Positions 12,729 through 26,092 of a stretch of 64,000 nt of DNA are shown piece after piece. The stretch spans positions 12,090,001 through 12,154,000 of the forward strand of contig CM082576.2 in NCBI GenBank assembly GCA_040954595.2. The letters are read 5' to 3'. A model generated the notes under the pieces. That model was not told the origin of the DNA, ran no database searches, and saw only the letters and a list, made by a program, of their open reading frames with translations. Source of the DNA: Balanoglossus misakiensis (lineage: Eukaryota > Hemichordata). A program made the translations under genes and the position numbers. Numbering within the stretch: the first letter of the stretch is position 1; each line of letters starts with the position of its first letter.

Positions 12729-14372
12729 CGCATCGGCATGGCAAGGCACTTTTCTTCAACGGTGACCCGGTCAAAAGCCCGGCCTGTGACATTTTTTGCG
12801 CGATGTTTCTTGCACGTATATGCCAGGAATATCTGTCCTGAGGAACAAAACTCGTATAGCTGTCTTTTCTCTCTCGCTGACAATGACATGAATGGAAAAC
12901 CTGCACTTTGCCGGCTTTGAGCCTCGGGGTGTGGCTTTTATCGATCGTAGTCTATTCGCGTAAGGTCTTGCTGAGGACTACTGTTTTTTTTTCTCCTTGC
13001 GATGACAAACAGAGTATTGATCCTGATCCTGACCACTCCAAGGTCACCGCGCGAACAACTGCCAGCCCCGGCCGTTGACAGTGAACTCGAAAAACATTGA
13101 CCGCGGAATCATTGCGTCGCAGCGTCACGCTGTTGCCATGGTATCGATCGTCAGACATTTTATTGGTTGCGATACAAATAGCGAGTGTTGGAACATCGTC
13201 ACGGTTTTCATAATTTAACATTTCAACAAAATTAATTAAAAGGCTCGCGGGCACCGCAGTCTTTTAAGCACGCGTCCCCGGGGAGAAAATTTCGAGTGTG
13301 TGATTGTATAGCGGCTAACAGCTACAGAAGCCGGAGTCTGCTTGTCATATTTTTTTTGACGTAACGCCCGGGTGACAATCCGTGACATCTGGGTCGACCA
13401 TACCTTTTGGGAGTTTATGTTTCCGAGGCTTTATGTTGTTTTATTTTATTTGCTCCATTTTTACGGCATTACCGTGCCCCCCTTGCCCCGATAATTTGGC
13501 GCAGTTCAATGAGGTAACAATGCGTGCCGACGCTACCTGGCAACTACGTCGACCGCTATATCCCAGCCAGCAACAACGCGCGCATTGTTAGGCAACGATT
13601 GCTTCACTTCACAGAGGAAACCCGTAGGAGGGGAGGGGACTCAACAAATCAGTCCTTCCAACGTTGTCGAGAGTACGGCTTCATCAGACGCGTTCTCGGG
13701 GTTACCCAGGTATGTTCTCGCGCGGAAATCTCCCTTTTTATTAGCGGGGGATTTCTGAACTACAAGACAGGTGGCCAGAAATGCAACAAGCGGAGATCCC
13801 TCATCTGTCTCGCGTAATCCAACCTGTCAACATTTTTTCCCCAACGATCGGGCTAGTCGCGTCATTTCATGTTTTTTTATACGATTGCAGATTCACCGTT
13901 CACAGTTTATACGTCGTCAAAGTCGTCTTTGGCCAAGACCAACTGCTTTTGTCCCTGGCCACGATTCACTTAAATAATACCGCAACCTGTTAAAGGATTT
14001 GGAGTGATTCCGATCTTCCTTTCTCGAGTTGTGTGCGCAAGGACTTTTGAAAAGACCTTCGTCAATTTCGCAGTGGCTTAACGGTAAACATGACATTGTT
14101 TTCTGGAAATTATGAAGTACGCTCGATCGACCGCTGCGGATATCCACGGCTCTAGAGGGATTTGGAGGAGTTGAATAGAGCAAAGGTGTCTGTTGGCCTC
14201 GGAGTGTTTTTCATCAACGTCTGAATGGAGTCTGTTTGCCGAGTTGATCCCCTCAAGTCTTGAGTCACTCAACATTTTATAAATTGGAGGTGACCAAGTC
14301 CACACAACGAGCAAACATCCTCTATACTAGATTACCTCCACTTGACGGTTTTTATCTCCCTCTCTCTTTCAG

Positions 14373-14632
14373 TTTGCCTAAACAAAGAGAAGAAAGAAGT
14401 CGAGAAGAGTCCGCAAGCTTTAATTGGGAGTTTGGCAGCTAGAAATAACCGAGGTCGAAAAGCCGAGGGACGTCATCTCTTTCGCCAACACATGTCGTTT
14501 GTATAATAAGGAGCGCGTATAGAGGGTGACGCAAAAAGCGCACGTGTGCGGCGGCAAATGTCAAAACGGTTAGATGTTTGCCTGGTAACGGCATCCAACA
14601 GGAATATCTGCGTGTATCGTTTGCAGAACAGC
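14373..14632 (+). promoter_or_regulatory. Probable 5' UTR exon segment of gene C behind a strong splice acceptor
   Basis: A long pyrimidine tract (TTTTATCTCCCTCTCTCTTTC) ends in AG at 14371-14372, an excellent 3' splice site about 260 bases before the chosen start of gene C. The segment contains a four-codon upstream ORF at 14491, a weak in-frame ATG at 14558 (C at -3), and another short ORF at 14573. This suggests a spliced leader exon further upstream, which I cannot place. Confidence 0.45.
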
Positions 14633-15280
14633 ATGGGGGATGAACCGGGCAGCCCGAGAAAGCCCGCCGCTAAGGCGAGCCTCAAGTCCTCGGCCTACGA
14701 CAAGGTGATCCGGCGGCACCGCAACAACGAGCAGGTCCTGCAGATCATGAAGTTCATCCGCGACCAGGAGAAGCAGCCCATCGTCGCCAGGCAGAGGCAG
14801 GAGCGGCTGGCGTATTTACAAAAACCGGCGCCATTGCCGGGCATAGTGAGGTCGAACCGGCGGGAGAGGGGGCCGCAGGAGAACCCGACGTCCTCGGACA
14901 GCGAAGAGTCGGGCTACAACGGCATGAACGACACGGACTCGGAGTCGGAGCTGGAGCTGTACAACAGGACGATACCCAGCCCGCCGAGATCCTACAGTCC
15001 CGACAGCACTGTGATCGGAAACGTGGCCCGCTCCAATCTCCTAACCCACAGCCATTCCTATCACGACTGCATAGTGACACGCGAACGGAGGAAAAAACCT
15101 TACTTAACACGGACCAACAACAAAACCTTAACGGGTAGTGTGCATCAACTGCCTCCGATCGACCGAGCCGGTCTCCCGAGCAGACCCTCAGCCCCAGCAC
15201 CGTCATTTACACCGCCATTACCCGATGGGTTTGACGATTTTGTTCGCGAAGAACCGATCGATTACATTGATTCGCAATAG
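14633..15280 (+). CDS. Gene C: small LPPI-motif disordered protein
   Basis: The predicted product has 215 residues, starting at ATG 14633 (A at -3, G at +4). An in-frame ATG at 14558 would add 25 residues but has a poor context. Near the N-terminus is a charged helix (residues about 20-60, including NNEQVLQIMKFIRDQEK). The middle is Ser/Asp/Glu-rich, and near residue 170 is VHQLPPIDRAGLPSRP, the LPP[LI]-[DE]-[KR] signature also seen in genes D (VYHLPPLDKG) and F (EFRLPPLEKD). The tail is acidic. The stop TAG at 15278-15280 is immediately followed by GTGAGT, so a consensus splice donor abuts the stop and the gene probably has a 3' UTR intron. The function is unknown; no catalytic motif or membrane segment is visible. 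Confidence 0.75.
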   Translation: MGDEPGSPRKPAAKASLKSSAYDKVIRRHRNNEQVLQIMKFIRDQEKQPIVARQRQERLAYLQKPAPLPGIVRSNRRERGPQENPTSSDSEESGYNGMNDTDSESELELYNRTIPSPPRSYSPDSTVIGNVARSNLLTHSHSYHDCIVTRERRKKPYLTRTNNKTLTGSVHQLPPIDRAGLPSRPSAPAPSFTPPLPDGFDDFVREEPIDYIDSQ

Positions 15281-17446
15281 GTGAGTACATCAGGCACAAG
15301 CGGTACATTGTAATCGAAGTTCAGGAGATACATTTCCTTCTAATGATTTTCTGTTTTCTAATGTCCATGCAGAATAATTGTCAGCTGGCTCATACCACTT
15401 CACTACCAAATTCTATAGAACTAATACTGCAAACATGGCGTAATGCAATGTTGTTCTACGAGCTGTAAGCCCTTTACAGATTTTCTACTGTAAAACACCA
15501 AACATGTAAATTGTCTTTGTTCTGTCAATAGAGTCCGCTCAGCATTCTTTAGGACAAAGGGCCAAAATTTGCCTCCACGCTGTTGCTATTTTCATTTATC
15601 ATTCCGTTCTGATTCAGATTAATGTAATGTAATGTAATGTAATGCAGTGCAATGTAATGTAATGTAATGTAATATAATGTAATGTAATATAATGTAATGT
15701 AATGTAATGCAGTGCAATATAATGTAATGAAATGTATGTACGATGGGAAAATGAAAGTAAGAAACATCTGATGACTCGCGACATCTTTTAGTAGAAACCG
15801 TCCTTAAATATTTCTATTGTTTGGTCGGTCATCCTAACAGACAAATAAACAAAATACGAAAATAACAACAACATTTCAGCAATATTTCAAAAGCTGAGAC
15901 TTGTCTAATAGAGTAAGAAATATATGAACTCATATATAAGGGGTGTGTCCCAAAGGAACAACTATAGGGCCTACAGTTTTCTTTGATGTATAGTCCCATC
16001 GACACTTTATCAGGACACAGATGAATGAAGGTTAGCCCTCCCCCACTTTAATGCATGTGTATCACTGTTTTCAGAATGTTTAAGAATGCAGCTTCGATAA
16101 TGATTTCAATATTGGCAGAAGTTTGGTGTTATTTTCCAACGTTTCGTCAATAATTGATATTGTGTGAAATATTTCAGAAACTGCATATTGTCATAATCGC
16201 TGTACCATATTTGAATTATTGTTTCACACATGTAGAAAACGTAAGGTGATATGATAGTATTGAAAAAGAAACATCCAACATTTCTATGCCAATTAAAGTT
16301 CGTTTTCCTTTTACTGAATTTTGCAATTGGGGCCGGCTACAGCAGGAATCCAATTTGATTAAACTTGCACCACGTATTGATAACAGAAATAATTGCATTT
16401 AGACAGAATTATCAGCTAATATGCATACGAGACACTCTTTTGTAGTTTGTGATACATAATGAAGAAATGCTTACTCAATGAAAATTTGGTGACATTTGCA
16501 GAAGATATTGACGAGACAAAGTTATTGTGGCAATGACAAGATTAAGAAGTTTTGTCGATTAATTACTAATTTGCATAGTTAATATTTTTGCACTTACGGA
16601 TACATACCTAAAAATAGAATTACCAAATGTTGATGAAACTTGCTACACATACTGATTTCACTATAAGATGTTAACTCTAAAATGTATCTTTGCCCTTCAA
16701 CTAACTTTTAATGTACACTGTCAACAAACTTTGTTCACTGAAAAATGAGGAACACATGCATGACCATTGTTGCCAATCTGCATTTTTCTTAATCTCTATT
16801 AAGGGATGAACACCCAGTTCGGCTCATATCTGGCAGAGATGCCAATGACAGCGTCGTTTGGATATATCTCTATCTACCTCACTGTGTCAAATATTCCATT
16901 GCCATGACATTGGTTCTCCACGTCCGTTACTAACCTCTGTCGACTGAATTGCATACGTCTTCTGCTCGGCAACCTACAATGCCTTGCTTTGACCAACTAT
17001 GAAATTGTTTTTTAAACTGCTTTTATCGGTACTTTACTGTAATGATTCGGTACCTCGGTTGTGTGGACTTTGTTCGTTGGATGGTAGGCGAATACACATA
17101 TATGTGGACATCTTACCGTACTGACGGACTCTGAGAAAGCAACATTATATCACGTGTGTAATGAGGTGTAAGATCGTTATATTTCGGAGAAGTTGATTCC
17201 CCATTTGTAGATCTTGATATAGCGAGACACAGGCAGAGAGACAGGGGCACACAGGCAGGTAGGCAGACAAACAGACAGACAGATAAAGGCGGGTGTGTAT
17301 GCATGTATGTGTATGCATTTGCATACACAGACAAGGTACATGTATAGGAAGAGTGGATTACCAACAACAAAAAGAGACTTCATTCGTTTTTCATAAACCT
17401 AGCCTTTATCCATAACTATTTTTCTCTGTTTCCCCCTTCATTTCAG
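15281..17446 (+). other. Probable 3' UTR intron of gene C
   Basis: The donor CAATAG|GTGAGT begins at 15281. A matching acceptor with a pyrimidine-rich tract (CTCTGTTTCCCCCTTCATTTCAG) ends at 17446. Splicing would put the exon junction zero bases after the stop codon, a position that does not normally trigger nonsense-mediated decay. The interval contains the (TAATG)n tract at 15620-15737. There is no transcript evidence. Confidence 0.45.
15620..15737. repeat. (TAATG)n pentanucleotide microsatellite
   Basis: About 118 bases of TAATG units with scattered variants (GCAGTG, TAATA), so it is an older tract than the perfect ATGT repeat at 1369. Confidence 0.93.
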
Positions 17447-17703
17447 TGAGGATTTTCAGGAGATTAACCGTGCCTGGAGTGGACGGCTTTGCTGTTCTCA
17501 CCGAAGCATGCTGCCAACGGGATGCTTGCTGTCCTCTGAAAGGAAACCTCGAATCTCCAATTACATTCCTCGCCGCTTAACGAATATTCAATCTCTTTCG
17601 CGGATGAAACGTCAAATCCTGCGTGTCACGAACGATCCCATCCACCCGGGTGATCTCACCGTGGCGGAAGACACCGGTTGCGTGCGGTTGGTCTTTAAGT
17701 GAA
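17447..17703 (+). other. Candidate 3' UTR exon of gene C
   Basis: The segment follows the acceptor at 17445-17446. It contains an open frame at 17508-17702, but this would be downstream of the gene C stop after splicing and shows no recognisable protein character, so it is treated as untranslated. The right boundary is arbitrary; a possible ATTAAA lies at 17891-17896. Confidence 0.3.
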
Positions 17704-19880
17704 TGAGAAAATTAGTTAATTGCCTCCGTGACATCACCGTGGACAACAGTCAACTATATACGCACATGCAATATGTCTTTGAGTCTTGAAAAGACGACGG
17801 CTTTTTAAGCGCTGACTTGTTTTGACAATACTCGAGTAGACAGGCCACACCACGGCGTGATATGCCGCCACAGTGGCCGTGCTACGGGTAATTAAATTGC
17901 ATGGACAATATAAAATGTGATCTTGGAGATGGAGGTGCAACCACTGCTTAGATACCAGGAGCGTAGAGTAGGCACACGGTGCCTTGGTTGGGGCTTTGTT
18001 TTGCCTCCCCTGGACCGACCTTGCAATTTCGCCGTCGAGTGCAGCCGTGACAAGGGCCGCCGGCTCCGCATTGCAGGAGTGCTAGGCATTTCAAATATGC
18101 CTCATCAGCTCTAATTGATTTATTGCCGCGCAAATGTTTTGTATCTGGTTCCCGATCAAGTACATGGGCGACCAAGTTCAAGGTTGAGTGAATCCACGAG
18201 GAAGCGGCGTCATTTTGCACTGGGGGAAAAAGCATGTGGTGTGTTTAACCTTGAGCACCCTCCACTGACGTTCGTGGCTAATATTTAATGCAATATACAT
18301 CTCTGACATCTCTGACTCAACTCGTTGACTACTTTGGAGGGAAGCCGCCCATCCCAGTCCAACCGAAATCAGACGCCAATCTTGTCAAGATCGCCACGAA
18401 ACATTAATTAAAATGTATTAGGTAGGATTTGCGGGGTTTATAGATAAGAATGCTCTTCAACGGCCGTAAACAATCAATTGTGCGCTTCGATCATTGCATT
18501 CGATCATTCATTCAGATTAGATACGAAGAAATGACAACTCCCTTGTTCATATTACAGTACTGTACTTGATAAACTGTTGATTTTTTTTACCTCATATTGC
18601 TTTGGAAGACGGACTTTTACAGCTTGATTTAATACCCCAGACTCACTGCAGCCCTTGTGGTGCGGTAAAGAACAGTTCTTTAAAAGCCAGAGCAATTGCC
18701 ATGAGATTACTTTAGAATCGATGTTTGATGGATTTCCGAGAGAGGACGAGAATAAATTGCACCGGACCTAGACCTGTCCGTTCATCATCGCGGAGTCCCT
18801 TCCGCGCAGGCGCATTACAATTAGCACTAATGGACTTCACTGGAATGTTAGTCGGAAGGGCTTTCCGTTCAATATAATTACCAACACGCGAAATATGCCG
18901 AGTTGTTTTCTTCAGATTTTAGTCATAAAAAAGCACAGGTAAAGAATAGTGGTTAATAGTGCATAGAAGACTTTATCTTTTTATTGTAAACGATAAAAGG
19001 TAAGATATTTCAACACAGACTCCGAGAATAAATTGGCTGAGCCATTTAAAAGTTTTGTAAACGTCCTGGTATTTTTTTCACTCTTTGTCGCCGCGCATTA
19101 TCGAGTAAAGCAATTTTAAATGCTTCATTATCGAACCACAGAACATCTGCATAATATGCCTCCACCCGCACTGTGTTTAAGACTGTTCCCTTGAAAACAG
19201 ACTGTCATATGATTTTGGAGGGTGTTTCTCTGTGTGCGTGTCCCCCCCCCACAGTTTCCATCTTGCCCCTGTGCAAACCACCTCACACTCTCTACCCATA
19301 GGATTACATCGCGAATTGCTATAGAAACGTAACTTCTACTATTGTCATTTTCAAACTTTGAAGTTTTGCACATTACTTACACGAGTAAGTGGTCGAATGA
19401 AATCGTGTTTCCACCGTGACAGTGCTGCCTTTTTATTTCATAAAATATATTTAATATGGACTTTGATAACACTTACAGTAAAGAATCCAAACAGTCGCTA
19501 TCAAAACGACTGACAATACTTTCAACTTTATCGAAGCGTGGTTACAGCAAGTATACTCTCCAGTAGTTCGGTCGGTTCGCATTAATTCCGCTAAAAGGTC
19601 AAAGCCAGAAATCTTCAGAAGAAAAATTACCTGGGCATCAAGCATACATGAAGATTTAATGGATTGTGCATACACATTGCTCCATGTTAGTAGCTAACAC
19701 AGAAAATCGTCCGATGTCTTTAATGTATGACATCACCATGGCACCGTGACGCGACTGGTGATCATCACCTGCGTATAAACATTGGTGTATTATCCGGACA
19801 CTGATAATACGTAGACATGAATTCCCTAATTACAGCTCTTGGCAGAGAGAGAGAGACAAATGTGGACACAGGCAGAGAGA

Positions 19881-19885
19881 GAGAC

Positions 19886-19918
<33 letters not shown>

Positions 19919-19949
19919 TAGACAGACAGACAGACAGACAGATAGACAG
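19881..19949. repeat. (GACA)n microsatellite
   Basis: GACA/CAGA units with two GATA variants. A GA-rich tract lies just upstream, and a short (ATT)n at 19964-19980 follows. Confidence 0.93.
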
Positions 19950-20146
19950 TATATGCATGTGTTATATTATTATTATTATTAAGCGACTGCACGCCCGCCA
20001 GCAAGACTTACACAAAACGGTTGTTTGTTTCAAGTGCCGAACGACGCAATTCCACGTGGGAGGTGACCCGCATAGCAACTTACCTGCGCAAAACATCCCC
20101 GGAAAATCGATGTGCAAATTATACAAATCGAACAAAGCGGTGTTTC

Positions 20147-20168
20147 CACACACACACACACACACACA
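20147..20168. repeat. (CA)11 dinucleotide repeat
   Basis: An uninterrupted run of CA units. Confidence 0.95.
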
Positions 20169-23100
20169 TCGAACACATTCCTGGCCCATTCAGTTTGTTC
20201 TTAGTGGTCACGTCCACAAATGTGTATTTTGAGTTAAGTGTGGCCCTAGAATGACAATGGCGATTAGCCCAATCAATTCTAATGAAAAAACTACCGAGAT
20301 TTACTAAACGCGATTACGCTCTTAACTGGGAAATACCTCACAATTGAATGCGGGCTGTGTACTCAAGACGAAGTCAGGTTGTTTACTTGACACTTACACA
20401 GAAAATTATCGACTACTTTAAAAAACAAAAACAAAATAATAACATCAACACATAACAGTCCACAGTTTTCCTTTCAGCTTTTCTTTCGTCGAGGACTGAA
20501 TGAGGCATTGCGAAGATTCCATATAAAGCACCCAGATTAAAACTACACAGTTGTTTTTTTATTATTTCTGTCGTTTTGATATGAACATGCACCGCCCAGA
20601 ATTCAACTGCATGCATGTCAATTGATATTTGATCATCATTTTAATATGCAACATTGCACAGAAAACACTGACGTATCGCTAAAGAATTGACCTGATGGTT
20701 ACGCCTCAACTGGATCACGTTATTATTGTTTGATCTTGTCGTCAAGGCAACAAGCAAAGCCGGGCTGCAGACTGAGCGTGGCGCTTGGCGATGCCACAGA
20801 AAAGGCTCAGAAATGAGGATAGTGACATAATTAATGCGTTATAGGCATGTCAGGCGATATGTTCACAATTCTGTCGCATTCATAAAGAAATGACTGGACA
20901 GAAAAACTAATTAGGTCTGTGTTATTTGTTTTCTGGGAAATGCTTCGTGATTAACAACACATCTGGGACGAAACAAATGGTGAAACTGCACTTTATATAA
21001 TTTCTCTCGTTGCCATGCACCATTAGTCAACCGGTTTAATGGGGACGCGAGGGGGAAAAGGCGCAATTTGCTTTCTCGGAATAGACACACCGCATTATGA
21101 TATCATGTATATCCTTGATGTGTCTGTAGGGAAGATCTTTGTTTGCAAAATTTGCATGAATTTTAATTAGAAAAACGAGAAATTTTGGGGGAAGCGAGAA
21201 AGATGGCGACACCGGAAAACCAAGACATGAACCAATAGATGAGTCTTCAAACTGCTGTCGCGACGTTCCCATTCATACATCTGTGTCACCATAGGGTCTA
21301 TGGTGTCACTCACAACATTCGAATAATCATGTTTGCAGTCATAATGGCGTAGATAAGTAACCAGATGTGAAGCGTGTAACCGATTGACGTATTAACAAAC
21401 GGGAAAGTCTATACGCGGCTGCCGCGAAACCACTCGGTCAAACCAGAATCTCCAAGACAAGATGCTTCTGTGGTCGAGCATTCATTCACCTGATCTGACA
21501 CATCAAACACTTACACACAACCAGCAATTAAACAACATATGTTGCACATATGTTTTTATTACAAAATACAGGTCTGGAGTACATTCTGTTCATATCCGTC
21601 TCGCCATCTACCCGGACCTGTCCACTCAAAATATAAAACTTGCACATATTCCCGAGTTTGTGTGCGCAAGTGTGAGTGTGTCGACATATTTCAAACCGTC
21701 ACAAGATCTGTGCTATCTCAAACAGAAATATTAAAAAGTTTAAACAATGTACTAATGCGATCAACGCAAAGATGAGAGTGGTTGAAATTCAAAGGCATTC
21801 CTGGTGAAGACCGTAATATGTAACACGGATATTATTGTGAATGATAAGACGTGGGGAAATGTATTTGTTTCTGAAAGATCGATGGTGGTGTTCTGTGCAG
21901 GAAAACAAATTGATGTAGCTTTGACCCAAAGTTGGGGGCGCAACATTGTATAGGCACAGACAAGGACAGGGAAGACTGCTGTATGGCAGTCACCGGAGTT
22001 GCGTGACCACTGCACACGTGAGTTATAACACAAGACGTAAATTTGGCTGTGATATTAAGTCCAGATATAAGACTCCGTGTTTTGTTTTTCAAGAAATGTG
22101 GTCGAAAATTCGACGGAAACAACTTAGTACAAAGTAGTCTACATCGCAGCTATATATAGTAAACTCCATTGTGTCAATTGGCAAGTGTAAACCACTTCGA
22201 TGAACGGTCTTGACGTCTTGATGACGTTGTTCGCCATTGTTTACCAGAATTTTAGTAACCCAGGCGACATAGACAAAGTGTGTGGGCATTTATACGGCAC
22301 TCCCAGAATCTTTAACACATTTTTTTATGTTTTGGGAATTGTACATCCCGGTGTCCAGTTTTACTTGTTGGTTGGTACACTCACCGTCATTGCCGGCACA
22401 GACCTGATATTACTTTAGAAATATCAAATCACACCACATGAACTCTACGTTTTGTAGCTTGCATAACTGTATTTGTACTGTGATGTAATCTGTGGTACAG
22501 CTACATTTGTTCGTGCCATTCTTAGCACGTTTCGTGTCTAAATATAGACAGCACCACCTTCGCTGGAAGCCATACCATGCATTTCCTTCTTCAAACCGTT
22601 GACCTCGCTGTCTTCCTGTGATGGTTAGGGATTGCCCTTCGCACACACTCGAGCATGGGCGCACCACAGATTCGAGTAATCTTGTCGCAACACAATCCTA
22701 TCCCTTGTCAGTGGGATTAATTAAAAATTGCAAATTAGAATAGGCAAATTAATTATTTTGAAGCTTTGGATGACGCCGTCCGTTGTGATAAGATAGCGGA
22801 CCAACGTTAATTTCTTGGGCCCAATAAAGGCAGTGCCTATTATCATCGTACTACTCATCGCGATAATGCACAACGAACTATATAGGAGTATTCTTCTCTC
22901 ATATTAAGAGATAGACATCAGAAGTTCAAATATTATGCCGTACGGTTTGCTTTGTTTGCCAGTTTACAAGTGGGTCAGTTCAACAACTCGCCAAACTCAC
23001 AGAGGACTGACATCAGATAAACATCGATCACATCATTTCAGATGAAGCGTTCTACATTTCTTCTGTCACTTGACATCTTATCGCCCTCCCGCGATCGATA

Positions 23101-26092
23101 TCCAGTTTACAAATACAAAACGTGAACGATAACCTCAATCGGATCAAGGTCACAGTCATCCCCCGGGGGGCAGCTCTGTCTGTCCAGGGTATCAGAAATT
23201 GACGTTACCGTTAGGTGTGATCGACCGACGGGATCATCAACTCATTTAGAAAATATGGGAGCTCGTGCGCAATAGAAAATAAAAACCGTGTCCTTGGTTG
23301 CCACACAGTCCTTCCACGTATAAGGTTTGCGGACACCTATGCAAATGTAACCATTGTTACCATGGAAAATGTAAATATAGCCAATCGCATATTTTTAGTG
23401 GTGCGGTGGCCATAACCATCGCCCTTGACCGTACACGCGGAAAACAAATGTGGCATAGACTGAATATGCTTTCGATTGGTGGCGCTATCACTGAAACGTT
23501 GGGTTTAGTTTTTTCTTATACACGCGCACATTATTACCGAGATGTGATATAATAATAAACTCCAAACGGTCGGCACAAGGCATTTTGAAATATTCGGTTT
23601 TGTCATTCCATTAATGTTGACATTATTATTAAATTAATGCATGTATCAAACACGACGTAATGTCGTAATGTCAAGGGTCACACAGGAGGTCGTAACTAAA
23701 TCAGTTTGCCGAAATAAATTCATGATGTTAAACAAATCCATATTTTAAAGTCAGCAAATTTAAATATCAAACTATAGTTCATGCCAGTTGTTCGTCAGAC
23801 TGACGTGTATCACAATTCACCAGAAACTGAAGGAAGTCACATGAATTTTAGAACAGATAGGAGGAGACACTGCAAAAATGCACGGACAATGCCCAAATCA
23901 TCGGCGAGACAGAACTCCTATCAAAAAAAGTACTTCGACTGTAGATCAAAATGTATACTCCGTTTTTATTAAGATAATTTAATAGATATACACAATAAAT
24001 CGATCACAGGAAAATAATACAATTATAAAATACGATTTATAGAGTTTAATACACGGGGCGGTGGTGTTGGATTGAATACATGTCGATTTACAACCTGTGA
24101 CGTCATCACTCTGCGCCCAATGACGTCTCACCAGAGGCGTTGCCACGTTACTCAAACACAACACAATGAAGTCGTTCGGCGAGGCATCATTTAGGTGGAT
24201 GTCCGGCCAGAGATCTAATCAAAAACCGTTGAAATGTGACAGGAGCGTGTATGGCAACGCCGGCGCATTTTGAAAAACACTGAGCGCGTTGTCAGCCGGC
24301 GTTTGCTCTCCAGAGACCGAGGTTATTATTTTTTTTCACCGCTGTGACCCGAACGAAGCGAAGTCACGCTGGAGTCAACCGAGTGATTGATGGGAGCGCC
24401 CTGTACCTGTGGTGCAGCACGTCTTTTCAAAGATTTGAACTTTGAGTACGTCGTGTCGCGGAGAAAAATATAATAATATGATTTTAGGATTTGACAGGGA
24501 AGCCGCCTTAAGGACCGTCTTTCTGCACACTCCTTGGCGTTTGTTTCATTCCTGTTTGTTTTTGACTGGAGGGCACTCCACATACATACATAATGCAAAA
24601 ACCCAGTCTCTTTTAGGCCTATATCAATATGAGTTGGTGGTTGCCCCCCCCCCCCCAAGCGAAAATGAAAGCGTCGGTGGATTAAGCAGACATTTTTTGA
24701 GAACTGGGAAATAAACGACATGTCTGACATGGAGTGGGCCCTGGGTGCTGAAAGTTGTCTTAGCTACCAGCTGAGGTGTCACGCCCAAATGAGCCTGCAA
24801 CACCCGAAATGGCACGTTAATCATGGGGTTTTAACTTAAATATTAATGATGGAGTGCCCGGCTAAAAATCCACCTATCATAAATAAAAATTAAATTCAAT
24901 TGCCGATGATGCGGTCGTTTTTCCCCTCAATTTGGCACTAAAGCTAGTGTTTTAGCTTATACTTAAAACATTATTATTCTTCAGTGTGTTTTTTAATTAT
25001 ACCAATACGTCATCATGTGACTTGTCGCATTTCGTTCTTATATATTTACATATTTTAAAGCCTGAGATCGAGATGTCACCCTGTTAACGAATCAAAATAA
25101 ATCTTATTGTAATATAACATCAATATTGGTGTCTGCGCATCGACATTCAGACCTCGGCGCTTGATTGTTGCCGGCGGCAACACAGAACATTGCGTTAGGT
25201 TGTTGTTTTTTAATAAATGGCACTGTATATGAGTACTATTAACCTTCATTTGCACATTATAAGAATAAAAATCGGAATAAAAAATCGTGGCGCGTTAATA
25301 AATAAGACACATCCCCGAGGGAAACAATCACAGTTTCTCCATAGCGCCTACATGCAAGCGTGGTGACCAGATTTCAAAAGAAACCATTGAAACTGAAAAC
25401 CTAGAATTCAGACGTTGTATTTTGGGGCTCGCCTTCTTGTAAGTCAGGCGTAAGCCCTTAACACGACGTCCGGAAGTCCTGGGCTACAAACAACGCCGAT
25501 CTTGGCGGTGGATACGATCGATCGATCGATTCGGAAGATTTTGTAAACAAGGCATTTTGAAATGTTCTCTCTGAGTAATTACTAGTATTTGTTTTCTGAT
25601 TCCTATAAATTAAAATTCATGTTTATCGTATTTGAAATAATGCACGGTTAAATTTGACAGAATAATAAATAAATAAAAAATATCTGCTTCGCTAGCAATG
25701 TATCGAAAACGCTCCTGTGGCAATTAATCTGACACGGTGGCAGTTATGCAGTATGTGTGGGTCCTCTTCGTGTGGTCCCCAACGGACACGACGAGGATGT
25801 CCTTGCCAACAGCCAGCAATTAATTGGAAATTCGCGTGCCAGGTATAGCTATTGTTAGTTTACCAATAGTCACTGCTTCCTTTACCACCTATAAAGTCGT
25901 GTTATAGAACAATCACGAATCACTGGTACAATAAAATTACCACTATATGAGCAATTCCTCTCTACGACTCTAATCCACTCCAATTCTCACAAAATTACGA
26001 AGTTAGAATACTACTAAAGGCAAACTCAAACGTTCCCTTCTGAAATGATCACGAAGGATGTTGCTTCCAATATAGGCATCCGTCACTGCATG

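Larger units (their letters stand above)
6422..14372. other. Long noncoding interval between genes B and C
   Basis: Short open frames are scattered here but none shows conserved protein character, codon bias or coherent splice sites. Contents noted: mixed AT-rich DNA, a C-run near 11143, a (GAGT)n tract with an adjacent (TTG)n (12511-12727), and the probable 5' UTR of gene C at the right end. The 212-residue minus-strand frame at 8428-9066 looks random. Confidence 0.55.
17704..26092. other. Large noncoding interval between genes C and D
   Basis: No gene is supported. The interval contains AT-rich DNA, several microsatellites (19881-19949, 19964-19980, 20147-20168), a C-run at 24644-24656 and a GATC run near 25517. 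Short open frames, for example at 22200-22418, lack any family resemblance. Distal regulatory elements could be present but cannot be identified from one genome. Confidence 0.55.

Noticed and set aside
12447-12906. Open frames of 100-150 residues rich in Ser-Leu-Thr-His and poly-Gln/Asn
   Set aside because: Produced by the GAGT and TTG microsatellites.
17508-17702. 64-residue frame in the candidate gene C 3' exon
   Set aside because: It would lie downstream of the gene C stop after splicing and has no protein family character.
19859-20168. Tandem units resembling a CRISPR-like array
   Set aside because: They are simple GACA, ATT and CA microsatellites with no unique spacers.
22200-23552. 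Two small frames at 22200-22418 and 23298-23552 that share KVCGHL
   Set aside because: The shared hexapeptide is isolated, and neither has a supporting start context, splice sites or further similarity.
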